Of a stretch of 64,000 nt of DNA, positions 43,528 through 51,827 are shown in pieces. Source of the stretch: Hymenobacter sp. IS2118 (lineage in GTDB: Bacteria; Bacteroidota; Bacteroidia; Cytophagales; Hymenobacteraceae); assembly GCF_000715495.1 (NCBI RefSeq), contig NZ_JNLX01000006.1:1-64000 (forward strand). The letters are read 5' to 3'. The notes under the pieces were generated by a model. That model did no database searches. It had not been told where the DNA came from and worked only from the letters and a program-made list of their open reading frames with translations. The position numbers were made by a program, and so were the translations under genes. Position 1 is the stretch's first letter; each line of letters starts with the position of its first letter.

Positions 43528-45906
43528 CTACTGGGGCAGGGTGATGAGGAACTCCGTGCCCTGGCTCTCGCGGCTCTCCACCGTGAGCGTACCGCCGTGG
43601 CCCTTGGTCACAATGTCGTAGCTCAGCGAGAGGCCCAGGCCCGTGCCCTCGCCCGCTGGCTTGGTGGTGAAAAAGGGCTGAAAAACCTGCGCCCGCACCG
43701 CCTCGCTCATGCCCGTACCGTTGTCCTGCACCCGAATTTCCACGCGACTGTCTTCAAGGCGCCGGGTACTTAGCGTCACGGTGGGCTGGTAGGCCGAGCC
43801 GGCTGCGGCGGCTTGCCGTTGGCGCTCCCGCACGGCGTGCAGGGCATTGGTGCCAATATTGAGCAGCACGCGCCCCAGGTCCGGCGCCACCACGGCCACG
43901 GCGCCCAACGCGGGGTCCAGCTCCAGCTCCAGCTGTGCGCTGAATGCCTTGTCGTGAGCACACAGGCCCTCGTAGGCCAGGGCCAGCGACTCGCCGGCCA
44001 GGGCGTTGAGGTCGGTGGCCTCGCGCTGGCCCAAGCCGGCCCGCGAATGCTCCAGCATACCTTTGATGATGGCCGAAGCGCGCTGGCCGTGCTGGCTAAT
44101 CTGCTGAAGGTTTTGCTTGAGGCCAACCAGAATTTCGCCTTCCAGGCCCGTATTCTGGCGCGTATCGGCACCGTTGCTGTGAATGTCATCGACGAGGTCG
44201 GTGCTGACCTCGGCAAAGTTTTTCATGAAGTTGAGCGGGTTTTGCAGCTCGTGGGCAATACCCGCGGTGAGCTCACCCAGAAAAGCCATTTTTTCGGACT
44301 GCACCAGTTGGGCCTGCGTCGTGCGCAGCTGGGCCAGCACCCGCCGTTTGGCGCGCAGCTGTTGGTAGGTGAACACCCCCAGCCCCGAAACCAGCACCAC
44401 GGCCAGCAGAGCCCCCATCAGCAGCCAGTTGCCCAGGCGCAGGCGCTCTGCTTGCACGGCCTGCTCCTGGTGCAGGTTATTTATCTGCGTGGTTTGGGCC
44501 TGTTCCACCCGCTCGTTCTCGTATTGCGCCACATGAAACGAGTTCTGGGCGGCGTTGAAGGCCGTAGTTAAGGCAATGTATTCGCGGGAGTAGCGCTGCG
44601 CCTCTGCGGGCTGCCCCTGCTCGTCGTAAAAAGCCACTAGCTGCTGCAGGTACTTGGGGCGCAGGCGGTCGAGCTTGGCGGCCGTGGCCTTCTGGTAGGC
44701 CCGCAGCCAGTGTGTTTCGGCGCGGGCACCGTCTTGCCGGGCAGTGTAGTACTGGGCCCAGGTTGCGTCAAGCTCCAGCTCGCCCGGCTTGTCCGACATG
44801 GGCAAGCGTAGCGAGTCGGCCAGGTGCTGGGCACGGGCGAGCAGCTGGCCAGCGGGCGCTATCTGCTTCATTTGCAGCAGCACCGCCGCCTTTTGCACGA
44901 GGGCATGCGTCCGAATCATGAGCTGTTCGGAGGGGTCGGGGCTGCGGGCGGCCAGGGCCGAGTCGGACGCTTGCAGGGCGGCCTGCGGCTGCTGCTGCTT
45001 CAAATAAAGCTTCGAGAGCGCCACGTAGGTAAACACCCGGTTCTGGCCCTGCACCTGCCGGAATCCGGGCTGGGCCAGGGCCAGGCTCAGGTACTGCACG
45101 GCCTTGTTGGCATTGCCCCAATCGGCGTAGATGGCCCCGGTCACCAGCAGCTCGTTGAGGTACAGCTTGCGGCTGAAGAGCTGCATCATGTCGGCTGCGT
45201 GCAGGCTGTTATTGATGGCCCGGTGGTAATCGCCCATGCGCCGGTAGTAGCCTGCCTGCGACAAATAGCAGGCCGCCACGTTCTCCTCATCACCCCGCAG
45301 CCGGTAGAAGGCCAGCTTGCTCTCGTAGTACTGCTTGCGCTCTTCCGGAGCATTTAAGCGGTTGAAGAGCGTCACCAGGTCAATCAGCAGCCACGGCACG
45401 GGACGCCCGGCGCGGTCAAACTCGGCCACGGCTGCCTGCATGCTGTCCAGGGCGGTGGCTGCGCTGGCGGGCAGCGGCCACAGCACAAGGCCCGCCCGCA
45501 GGCGGCGGTAGGGTGCGGCATCGAGCACCCTCACGCGCCGGTTCAACGTTAGAAGCTGGTCGAGCAACGGCAGGGCCTGGGCGTTGGTGGGGCGCAGGTC
45601 GAGCAGGTGCACTATGGTTCGGAGGCGAGTTGTGTCTGATTGCGGCCCGGAAAGCGTGGCCGATAAGGAGTCGTAATCAGCATCCCAGTAGCGATGCTGC
45701 GCTCGCAGGGACCCGCTCATGGCCCACACTGCCAGAAACGTAAGCACCCACTTCAGGGGCAAAAATGCAGCGTTGGGCCGGGCTACTGGCCGGACTCTTG
45801 GCCGGCAACACCCTGCGCCGCGCCGCGCCTGCCCAAGCGTGACGCACGGGTTTAGGCTTGCGCAATCGTTGCCGGCAAATGGCAGAAAAGAGGACTTGAA
45901 GAACAC
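43528..45906 (-). CDS. TPR sensor histidine kinase (HK3)
   Basis: A TPR sensor kinase of 744 to 792 residues. The longest frame starts at 45906, but a TTG at 45762 would begin exactly at the signal peptide (PLKWVLTFLAVWAMSGSLRA), so the true start is uncertain. TPR repeats (NVAACYLSQAGYYRRMGDYHRAINN and others) precede one transmembrane helix (WLLMGALLAVVLVSGLGVFTY), the HisKA motif GIAHELQNPLNFMKNFAE (His552 from 45906) and full ATPase boxes ending [15 protein letters not shown]. It is a paralogue of HK1 and lies upstream of HK2, probably sharing a transcript. Confidence 0.9.
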   Translation of the reverse strand: MFFKSSFLPFAGNDCASLNPCVTLGQARRGAGCCRPRVRPVARPNAAFLPLKWVLTFLAVWAMSGSLRAQHRYWDADYDSLSATLSGPQSDTTRLRTIVHLLDLRPTNAQALPLLDQLLTLNRRVRVLDAAPYRRLRAGLVLWPLPASAATALDSMQAAVAEFDRAGRPVPWLLIDLVTLFNRLNAPEERKQYYESKLAFYRLRGDEENVAACYLSQAGYYRRMGDYHRAINNSLHAADMMQLFSRKLYLNELLVTGAIYADWGNANKAVQYLSLALAQPGFRQVQGQNRVFTYVALSKLYLKQQQPQAALQASDSALAARSPDPSEQLMIRTHALVQKAAVLLQMKQIAPAGQLLARAQHLADSLRLPMSDKPGELELDATWAQYYTARQDGARAETHWLRAYQKATAAKLDRLRPKYLQQLVAFYDEQGQPAEAQRYSREYIALTTAFNAAQNSFHVAQYENERVEQAQTTQINNLHQEQAVQAERLRLGNWLLMGALLAVVLVSGLGVFTYQQLRAKRRVLAQLRTTQAQLVQSEKMAFLGELTAGIAHELQNPLNFMKNFAEVSTDLVDDIHSNGADTRQNTGLEGEILVGLKQNLQQISQHGQRASAIIKGMLEHSRAGLGQREATDLNALAGESLALAYEGLCAHDKAFSAQLELELDPALGAVAVVAPDLGRVLLNIGTNALHAVRERQRQAAAAGSAYQPTVTLSTRRLEDSRVEIRVQDNGTGMSEAVRAQVFQPFFTTKPAGEGTGLGLSLSYDIVTKGHGGTLTVESRESQGTEFLITLPQ

Positions 45907-46352
45907 GCCAGTATGAATTAGCCTCCGAAAAAGGTAGTGCTGGGCCGCAGGCCGGGCGTTCCAACTCGTAAAGATGAATGAATCTGCGCATCCGACTGCG
46001 CGGAGCGGTTAATTTGTCTATACCTGAATAGCTGCCTCCAGCAAAACGCAACTACTCGTGCGTGCTGATTTTCAAGTAAGACACGGGGTTTTTGGTAAAA
46101 ATCAACACGCAGCATCTTAAGTTATTGGCCAACTCATTTTTTTTACCTTCTCCATCGATTATTGTTCCTCTCACTCCCGTACGGCGGCTGTCGCAGGTAG
46201 CTCAGGCCTGAAACTGAATTGAGCCTGCTCTGAGGCGCTTTGGCGGGCGGACGGACCAAGGTTTGGGGCGAGGCCGTCGTGCTTTGTATTTTCATCTTTA
46301 CCTAGTTGCTTTACGCTTACGCGGGGCTGTCCCCGTTCCGCGCCCCCGCCCC
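45907..46352. other. Intergenic region between HK3 and HD gene (divergent)
   Basis: This stretch between divergent genes shows no convincing ORF. A short inverted repeat, CGTGCTGATTTT at 46061-46072 with its near complement at 46098-46109, could be an operator. Poly-T tracts precede 46146. Promoters for both genes should lie here, but no clear TAnnTTTG box was found. Confidence 0.5.
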
Positions 46353-46943
46353 ATGCACGCCCAAGCCGCCGAAGCATACATCGTAGAAGAGCTGCGCCGG
46401 GGCCTCTCCCCTACGCTTTATTACCACGGCCTGCACCACACCCTCGACGTAGCCGCGGTGGCCCTGGAGCTGGCGGTGGCCGAAGGCGTGACGGACCCCG
46501 AATCGCTCGGCCTGCTGCGAATGGCCGCCTTGTTCCACGATGCCGGCTTTCTACGAACCTACCAGGGGCACGAAGCCGCGGGCGGCGAGCTGGTGCGCGC
46601 CACACTGCCGGATTTTGGCTACACCCCAACCCAAATCGAACAGATTTGCAGCATGATAATGGCCACGCGCTATCCCCAGGAGCCGCGCAATCAATTGGAT
46701 GACATCCTCTGCGACGCCGACCTCGACTATCTGGGCCGGGACGATTTCGAACCAATTTCGACCAGTCTTTTCCAGGAGCTGACCGCCCGCCAGCTCATTG
46801 CCGGGGAGTACGAGTGGTTTCAGCTGCAAGCCAGCTTCCTGGCCCACCACCGCTACTGGACGCCCACCACCATCGCCCGCCGCACCGCCGCCAAGCAAGC
46901 ACGCCTCGACCATATTCTGGCGCTGCTGGCCGCCTGGAGCTAA
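46353..46943 (+). CDS. HD-domain phosphohydrolase
   Basis: A 196-residue cytoplasmic protein; the ATG at 46353 (MHAQAAEAYIVEELR) is the natural start, as the upstream extension is Arg/Pro-rich and non-conserved. HD-domain metal ligands are visible: YHGLHHTLDV (His), LFHDAGF (His-Asp), HEAAGGELV (His) and DADLDYLGRDDF (Asp). It resembles small Bacteroidota HD proteins with possible nucleotide or cyclic-nucleotide phosphatase activity. It is next to the cyclase/kinase block, so a link to nucleotide signalling is possible but unproven. Confidence 0.88.
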   Translation: MHAQAAEAYIVEELRRGLSPTLYYHGLHHTLDVAAVALELAVAEGVTDPESLGLLRMAALFHDAGFLRTYQGHEAAGGELVRATLPDFGYTPTQIEQICSMIMATRYPQEPRNQLDDILCDADLDYLGRDDFEPISTSLFQELTARQLIAGEYEWFQLQASFLAHHRYWTPTTIARRTAAKQARLDHILALLAAWS

Positions 46944-46946
46944 TTC

Positions 46947-47039
46947 TAGTTGTTAATTGCTCGTTGTCAGCTGTAAGCTGTCAGTTATTGATTGTTAATA
47001 CCGACCCACTGACAACTGATAACGAGCACCTGACAACTA
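46947..47039. repeat. Heptad palindrome F (convergent gene spacer)
   Basis: Arms 46947-46977 and 47009-47039 pair at 25 of 31 positions around a 31-base loop. The left arm reads GTTGTTA, ATTGCTC, GTTGTCA, GCTGTAA. It starts three bases after the HD stop codon, and the right arm ends exactly on the stop codon of the minus-strand MoeB-like gene (47037-47039). Confidence 0.85.
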
Positions 47040-48140
47040 ATAGTCAGCCAGACCATTGCGGAGCGAATACACGGTGGCATGGCCGTGCGCCAGTAGCAAC
47101 TGCGCCGCTTGCTGGCTCCGCCGGCCGCTGGCACAATGTACCACCACCGGGATGTCGGAGCGTAGTTCAGCGAGCTTGTTGGGGAGCTGGGCCAGGGGAA
47201 TGAGGTGGCCGCCAATGTTGCGCTGGGCATATTCATGCGGCTCGCGCACGTCCAGCAGTTGCAGGGGCCGGCCGCTTGCCTGCCAGGCTTTTAACTCTTC
47301 GGCACTGATTTCGGGGGCCGGCGCCTTGGCTTCGTTGTCTGCGGTTTCGCCACAGAATGCGGCGTAATCGGCAGCCAGGGCCGTAAGCTGCTGGTTGGCG
47401 GCCACAGCCCGGAAGCGGATGGGCTGGAACCGCATGCCGAGCACGTCCAGCAGCAGCAGGCGCCCGCTGAGCACCTCCCCCAGCGCGAGGATGATTTTGA
47501 GTACTTCGGCCGCCTGCAGCGTGCCTACCAGGCCGGGCAGCACGCCCAACACCCCGATTTCGGCGCAGCTGGGAGACTCGCCGGGCGCGGGCGGCACCGG
47601 GTGCAGGCAGCGGTAGGTGGGGCCATTCTGGTAGTTGAACACCGAAACCTGGCCTTCAAACTTGAAAATGGCGCCGAATACCAGCGGCTTGCCCAACACC
47701 ACGCAGGCGTCGTTGACCAGGTAGCGGGTGGCGAAATTATCGGAGCAATCCACCACCAGGTTGTAGCCGGCCAGCAGCTCCAGCGCATTGGCCGCTGAAA
47801 GGTGCACCTGATGCGTGTGAAGCGCAATAAATGGGTTTTGCGCGTGAAGCTTTTCGGCGGCAACCAGGGCTTTGGGACGGCCCACGTCGGCGGTGGCATA
47901 CAGCACCTGACGTTGCAGGTTGCTGTCGTCCACGGTGTCGAAATCGAGCAGGCCTAGCGTGCCCACGCCGGCGGCGGCCAGGTATTGCAGCACCGGGCAG
48001 CCCAGCCCGCCGCAGCCCACCACCAGCACACTGGCCGCCTTCAGTTTCTGCTGGCCCGGCACGCCGATTTCGGGTAACAGCAAGTGGCGGCTGTAGCGGC
48101 TGGTTTCGGCAGCGGAAAGAGACTGGTCGGCAGGAATCAT
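47037..48140 (-). CDS. MoeB/ThiF-type adenylyltransferase with rhodanese domain
   Basis: A 367-residue E1-like enzyme. The ATP motif GCGGLG is at residues 42-47, with LLDFDTVDDSNLQRQ after it; DCSDNFATR and the candidate catalytic Cys192 (SPSCAEIG) follow. Residues about 280-367 are a rhodanese with active-site Cys336 in CASGRRS. This architecture adenylates the C-terminus of MoaD/ThiS-like sulfur carriers and hands over sulfur, as in MOCS3. Oddly, the zinc cysteines of MoeB are not conserved: only Cys178 remains of the first pair and no CxxC follows DVLGMRFQPI. No carrier gene is adjacent. Confidence 0.88.
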   Translation of the reverse strand: MIPADQSLSAAETSRYSRHLLLPEIGVPGQQKLKAASVLVVGCGGLGCPVLQYLAAAGVGTLGLLDFDTVDDSNLQRQVLYATADVGRPKALVAAEKLHAQNPFIALHTHQVHLSAANALELLAGYNLVVDCSDNFATRYLVNDACVVLGKPLVFGAIFKFEGQVSVFNYQNGPTYRCLHPVPPAPGESPSCAEIGVLGVLPGLVGTLQAAEVLKIILALGEVLSGRLLLLDVLGMRFQPIRFRAVAANQQLTALAADYAAFCGETADNEAKAPAPEISAEELKAWQASGRPLQLLDVREPHEYAQRNIGGHLIPLAQLPNKLAELRSDIPVVVHCASGRRSQQAAQLLLAHGHATVYSLRNGLADY

Positions 48141-48314
48141 CAGCAGCAGCAGGTATAAGGTGCAATGGTTGTCAACAGCTGAGCCACGCTTTCGGCCCTA
48201 CCGCCGCAATTTCGACATCAGGAACGAGTTTGGGGCCGGTTGCTGGCGGAAGGCCGAATGAGGACGCTGGCGGCTGGTGCCTGCTTCAGCTCAGGAATGC
48301 AGCCGGTGAGAGGG

Positions 48315-48344
48315 TTGCCTGGGGAGCTGCGCGGCCTACATTTG
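48315..48344 (+). promoter_or_regulatory. Bacteroidota-type promoter
   Basis: TTG (48315-48317), 19 bases, then TACATTTG (48337-48344), an exact -7 consensus. It would give the TPR gene at 48555 a leader of about 200 bases. The spacer 48141-48554 has no convincing gene; it also contains a direct repeat GCGCCTGAT (two copies near 48463 and 48489). Confidence 0.55.
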
Positions 48345-48554
48345 CTTATGAGCGTCGGCAGCAACGCTGGTAAATCCAGTTGTTCTATATCGATTCATGA
48401 CTTAACATAATAAATATATGGAGTTAATATGCTCATCTGTTCCCTGCTATGACTGGCCGGCGCGCCTGATTTATGGCCACACATGGTGCGCCTGATAGTA
48501 AAATCCAATATCTTCGCCTGTTGTAGAATTCCATCTGATTCTGTTTCAGTTACT

Positions 48555-49622
48555 ATGTCGAAAGCTATACTATTATCCTTGCTGCTGGCCCTGCCCCTGG
48601 CGGGCTACGCCCAGGTTGACACCGTGCGGGCCAGCACCCTGCCCGGCCCCCAGCTAGCGGAAAAAGCCTACAACAGCGGCCTGGCCAGCTTCAATGCCCA
48701 AAGCTACCCGGCCGCCCTGCGCAGCTTCGACCAGGCCATTGCGGCCAAGGCCGATTTCGCGGCGGCCTACACCAACCGTGCGGCTACGCGCTTCGAGCTC
48801 AAGGAGTATCCGCAGGCCTTAGCCGATTACGACCAGGCCCTGAAGCTGGAACCGGGCAACTATGCCGGCTATTTTGGCCGGGGCCGCGTGCGGGAGGCCC
48901 AAAACCAGTCCGCCGAGGCCGACCAGGACTATTCTGAAGCCGTGAGAATCCAGCCCGACTACGCCCCGGCCTGGTACAACCGCGGCGTGTTGCGCTTTGA
49001 GAAAGGCGATTACCAGGCGGCCCGCGACGACTTTGATGGCGCCATTAAAGCCGACCCCAAAATGGCCTACGCCTATCATGACCGCGGCAGCGCCAACCAG
49101 AAACTCAGCAACTACGCCGCCGCCGCCCAGGACTATTCCCAGGCCCTAACGCTGCAGCCGGAATTACTGGCGGCGCTGCTCAACCGCGCTACCGTGGAGC
49201 GCCGCGCCGGCCAGCTGCCCCAGGCCCTGCGCGATTACGACACCTACCTGGCCAAGAAAGCCGACAATGCCCTGGCTTTCAGCAACCGCGGCAGTGCGCG
49301 CTTCGAAAACAAAGATTACGCCGGGGCCATCGCCGATTTCAGCCAAGCCATCAAGCTCGATGCGGCCTATGCCTATGCCTGGAATAACCGCGCCGCCGCC
49401 CAGCTGAAGCTGGAAAAATACGCCGCCGCCGCCGCCGATGCCAGCCAGGCCATTAAGCTGAAGCCCGACTACGCCGAGGCATACCTGAACCGCGGCCACG
49501 CCCGCGAAATGCTGCGCCAGGCCGACGAAGCCTGCCAGGACTGGCGCAAAGCCGCCGAGCTGGGCATCGCGGCTGGCGACAACTACGCTGCCGCCGCCGG
49601 CTGCGCGGGCGAGGCCCAATAG
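48555..49622 (+). CDS. Exported TPR-repeat protein
   Basis: A 355-residue protein; the ATG at 48555 opens a signal peptide (MSKAILLSLLLALPLAGYAQ). It then has about nine consecutive 34-residue TPR units (for example AAYTNRAATRFELKEYPQALADYDQALKLEP-type repeats), covering nearly the whole mature protein. It is predicted to be a periplasmic scaffold. It is followed by a terminator-like palindrome and the PD40-OmpA gene, with which it may work in envelope or type IX secretion-related assembly; that link is inference only. Confidence 0.88.
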   Translation: MSKAILLSLLLALPLAGYAQVDTVRASTLPGPQLAEKAYNSGLASFNAQSYPAALRSFDQAIAAKADFAAAYTNRAATRFELKEYPQALADYDQALKLEPGNYAGYFGRGRVREAQNQSAEADQDYSEAVRIQPDYAPAWYNRGVLRFEKGDYQAARDDFDGAIKADPKMAYAYHDRGSANQKLSNYAAAAQDYSQALTLQPELLAALLNRATVERRAGQLPQALRDYDTYLAKKADNALAFSNRGSARFENKDYAGAIADFSQAIKLDAAYAYAWNNRAAAQLKLEKYAAAAADASQAIKLKPDYAEAYLNRGHAREMLRQADEACQDWRKAAELGIAAGDNYAAAAGCAGEAQ

Positions 49623-49691
49623 AAACGCGCTTCGGCGCGTTCGGCGGCCGAAAGCTTCTGCAACGATTGAACGCGCCGAGGCGCGTTTCTA
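49620..49691 (+). terminator. Palindromic terminator starting in the stop codon
   Basis: Arms of 23 bases (49620-49642 and 49669-49691) differ at one position. The left arm begins with the TAG stop codon itself, and the right arm is followed by a T-rich tail (cctttttta). The arms themselves are built from palindromic CGCGC blocks. Confidence 0.85.
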
Positions 49692-49709
49692 CCTTTTTTA
49701 TTTACTACG

Positions 49710-51770
49710 ATGCCTGCTTTTTTCCGCCTGTTGCTGCTGTTGTTGCTTGCTCCCACGTTCCAGGCAGCGGCCCAGAGCGTGGCGTTTACCAAAGACCGGT
49801 TTCCTGACAATAAGGAAGGGTTGCGCGAGGCAATGCGCGAGCTAAAAGAAGGCGATACCGAATACGGCGCTGACCCGGCCCGCTACGCACAGGCCCTGCC
49901 CCACTACCTGGCGGCCCAGCAGTTCAACCCCAACAACGCGGGCCTGAATGTGAAAATCGGGGACTGCTACCTGCATTCGACCACCCGCACCGCTGCCCTG
50001 CCTTATTTGCAAAAAGCCGCCAAGCTCGACGTGACGGCCGATGCGCGCACGCACTACCTGCTGGCCCGCGCCCTGCACCTGAGCGCCAAGTGGGCCGAGG
50101 CCATTGCCGAATACCAGCAGGCGCCGCCCGTGGGCGGCAATACCCGCAACGGCAGCGCCGAAGTACTGACGGCCAGCGACCTACAGCGCTACATTCAGCA
50201 GTGCCGCAACGGCCAGCAGCTCATGGCCAAGCCCGTACGCGTGTTCATCGACAATGCCGGACCGGAGCTGAACTCGGCGGATTCGGACTACGGGCCCGTG
50301 GTTTCGGCCGATGAATCGACCATTGTGATAACCTCGCGGCGGGCCGGCTCGACGGGCGGCAAAAAAGACCCCGAGGGCAACGGCTACTTCGAAGACATTT
50401 ACCAAGCCACCTGGACGGGCAAAACCTGGAGCCGCGCCGCCAACCTGGGCGCCCCCGTGAATACCGACGACCACAACGCCACCGTGGGCCTGGCGCCCGA
50501 TGGCCAGCGCATGCTGGTGTATTCGGGCGGCAACGGCGGCGACATTCTCGAAGCCAACCTGAGCGGCAGCGCCTGGGGCAAACCCAAGCAGCTGGGCTCG
50601 CGCATCAACACGCGCAGCCACGAAACCTCGGCCAGCTACTCGCCCGATGGCCGGTATCTGTACTTCGTGAGCAACCGGGAAGAAGGCAGCCTGGGCGGGT
50701 CCGACATTTACAAGGTGGAGCTGGACGGGCGGGCACCGGCCGTGAACCTGGGCTCCATCATCAACACGCCCTACGGTGAGGAAGGCGTTTTTATGCAGCC
50801 CGACGGCAAAACCATGTTCTTCTCTTCGGAAGGCCACAACACGATGGGTGGCTACGACATCTTCAAGTCGGTGTTTGAAAACGGCAAGTGGAGCAAGCCC
50901 GAAAACCTGGGTTGGCCCATTAATACGCCCGACGACGACGTGTTTTTTGTGACCTCGGCCTCGGGGCGGCACGGCTACTATTCCAGCGACCGGCCCGGCG
51001 GCCTGGGCGCCAAGGACATTTACCGCATCACTTTCCTCGGCGCCGAAAAGCAGCCCCTGCTCAGCGAAGAAGACCAGTTGCTGGCCTCGCGGCTGGCACC
51101 CATCAAGCAAACCGTGCTGGCCCCGGCCGTGGAAGTGGCCACGGCCCAGGTTACCATTCTGAAAGGCACCGTGACCGACGACGCCACAAAGCAGCCGTTG
51201 GAAGCCACCATCGACCTCATCGACAACACCAGCGGCCTCACCATTGCCACGTTTCGCAGCAACTCCACCTCGGGCCGGTACCTCGTGAGCTTGCCTTCGG
51301 GCACCAACTACGGCATTGTAGTGCGGCAGGACGGCTACCTGTTTCACTCCGAAAACTTCGACCTGCCCGCCGGCGCCGCCTACGCCGAAGTGGTGAAAGA
51401 TATCGCCCTCAAACGCCTGGAAATGGGCGTTACCATTGTGCTTAAGAACATTTTTTTCGACACCGGCAAAGCCTCGCTGCGCCCCGAAAGCACGGCCGAG
51501 CTGGAACGTTTGCAAAAGCTCCTCACCGAAACCCCGGCCCTGAAGCTCGAAATGGCCGGCCACACCGACGATGTGGGCGAAGCCGCCAAAAACCAGGACC
51601 TCAGCCAGCGCCGCGCCCAGGCCGTGGTCACGTACCTCACGCAGCACGGCATTGCGGCGGGCCGCCTCACCGCCGCCGGCTACGGCGAAACCCGCCCCGT
51701 GGCCCCCAATACCAACAAAGCCAACCGCCAACTCAACCGCCGCACCGAATTTAAGGTGACCGGCAAATGA
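49710..51770 (+). CDS. PD40 beta-propeller - OmpA outer-membrane-associated protein
   Basis: A 686-residue protein with a signal peptide (LLLLLLLAPTFQAAA). TPR-like repeats at about residues 45-150 (PHYLAAQQFNPNNAGLNVKIGDCYL) are followed by WD40-like PD40 blades (YSPDGRYLYFVSNREEGSLGGSDIY, MQPDGKTMFFSSEGHNTMGGYDIF), a CarboxypepD-like domain at about 485-570, and an OmpA domain (FFDTGKASLRPES, MAGHTDDVGEAAKNQDLSQRRA). This layout matches PorE/OmpA-type proteins associated with T9SS or peptidoglycan linkage. The window also encodes a T9SS cargo protein, so such a role is plausible. Confidence 0.88.
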   Translation: MPAFFRLLLLLLLAPTFQAAAQSVAFTKDRFPDNKEGLREAMRELKEGDTEYGADPARYAQALPHYLAAQQFNPNNAGLNVKIGDCYLHSTTRTAALPYLQKAAKLDVTADARTHYLLARALHLSAKWAEAIAEYQQAPPVGGNTRNGSAEVLTASDLQRYIQQCRNGQQLMAKPVRVFIDNAGPELNSADSDYGPVVSADESTIVITSRRAGSTGGKKDPEGNGYFEDIYQATWTGKTWSRAANLGAPVNTDDHNATVGLAPDGQRMLVYSGGNGGDILEANLSGSAWGKPKQLGSRINTRSHETSASYSPDGRYLYFVSNREEGSLGGSDIYKVELDGRAPAVNLGSIINTPYGEEGVFMQPDGKTMFFSSEGHNTMGGYDIFKSVFENGKWSKPENLGWPINTPDDDVFFVTSASGRHGYYSSDRPGGLGAKDIYRITFLGAEKQPLLSEEDQLLASRLAPIKQTVLAPAVEVATAQVTILKGTVTDDATKQPLEATIDLIDNTSGLTIATFRSNSTSGRYLVSLPSGTNYGIVVRQDGYLFHSENFDLPAGAAYAEVVKDIALKRLEMGVTIVLKNIFFDTGKASLRPESTAELERLQKLLTETPALKLEMAGHTDDVGEAAKNQDLSQRRAQAVVTYLTQHGIAAGRLTAAGYGETRPVAPNTNKANRQLNRRTEFKVTGK

Positions 51771-51782
51771 GTTGTCAATTGC

Positions 51783-51827
51783 TAGTTGTTGATTTTCAGC
51801 CATTATCTAACTGACAATCAACAACTA
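51783..51827. repeat. Heptad palindrome G (convergent gene spacer)
   Basis: TAGTTGTTGATTTTCAG (51783-51799) pairs with 51811-51827 at 16 of 17 positions, loop 11 bases. Further heptads (GTTGTCA, ATTGCTA) begin right after the upstream stop at 51770. The right arm ends on the stop codon of the minus-strand gene (51825-51827). Confidence 0.85.

Noticed and set aside
48348..48410. A 20-residue frame (MSVGSNAGKSSCSISIHDLT) after the TACATTTG box
   Set aside because: Its ATG is only four bases past the -7 element, so it would lie at or before the transcription start. No support for a leader peptide.
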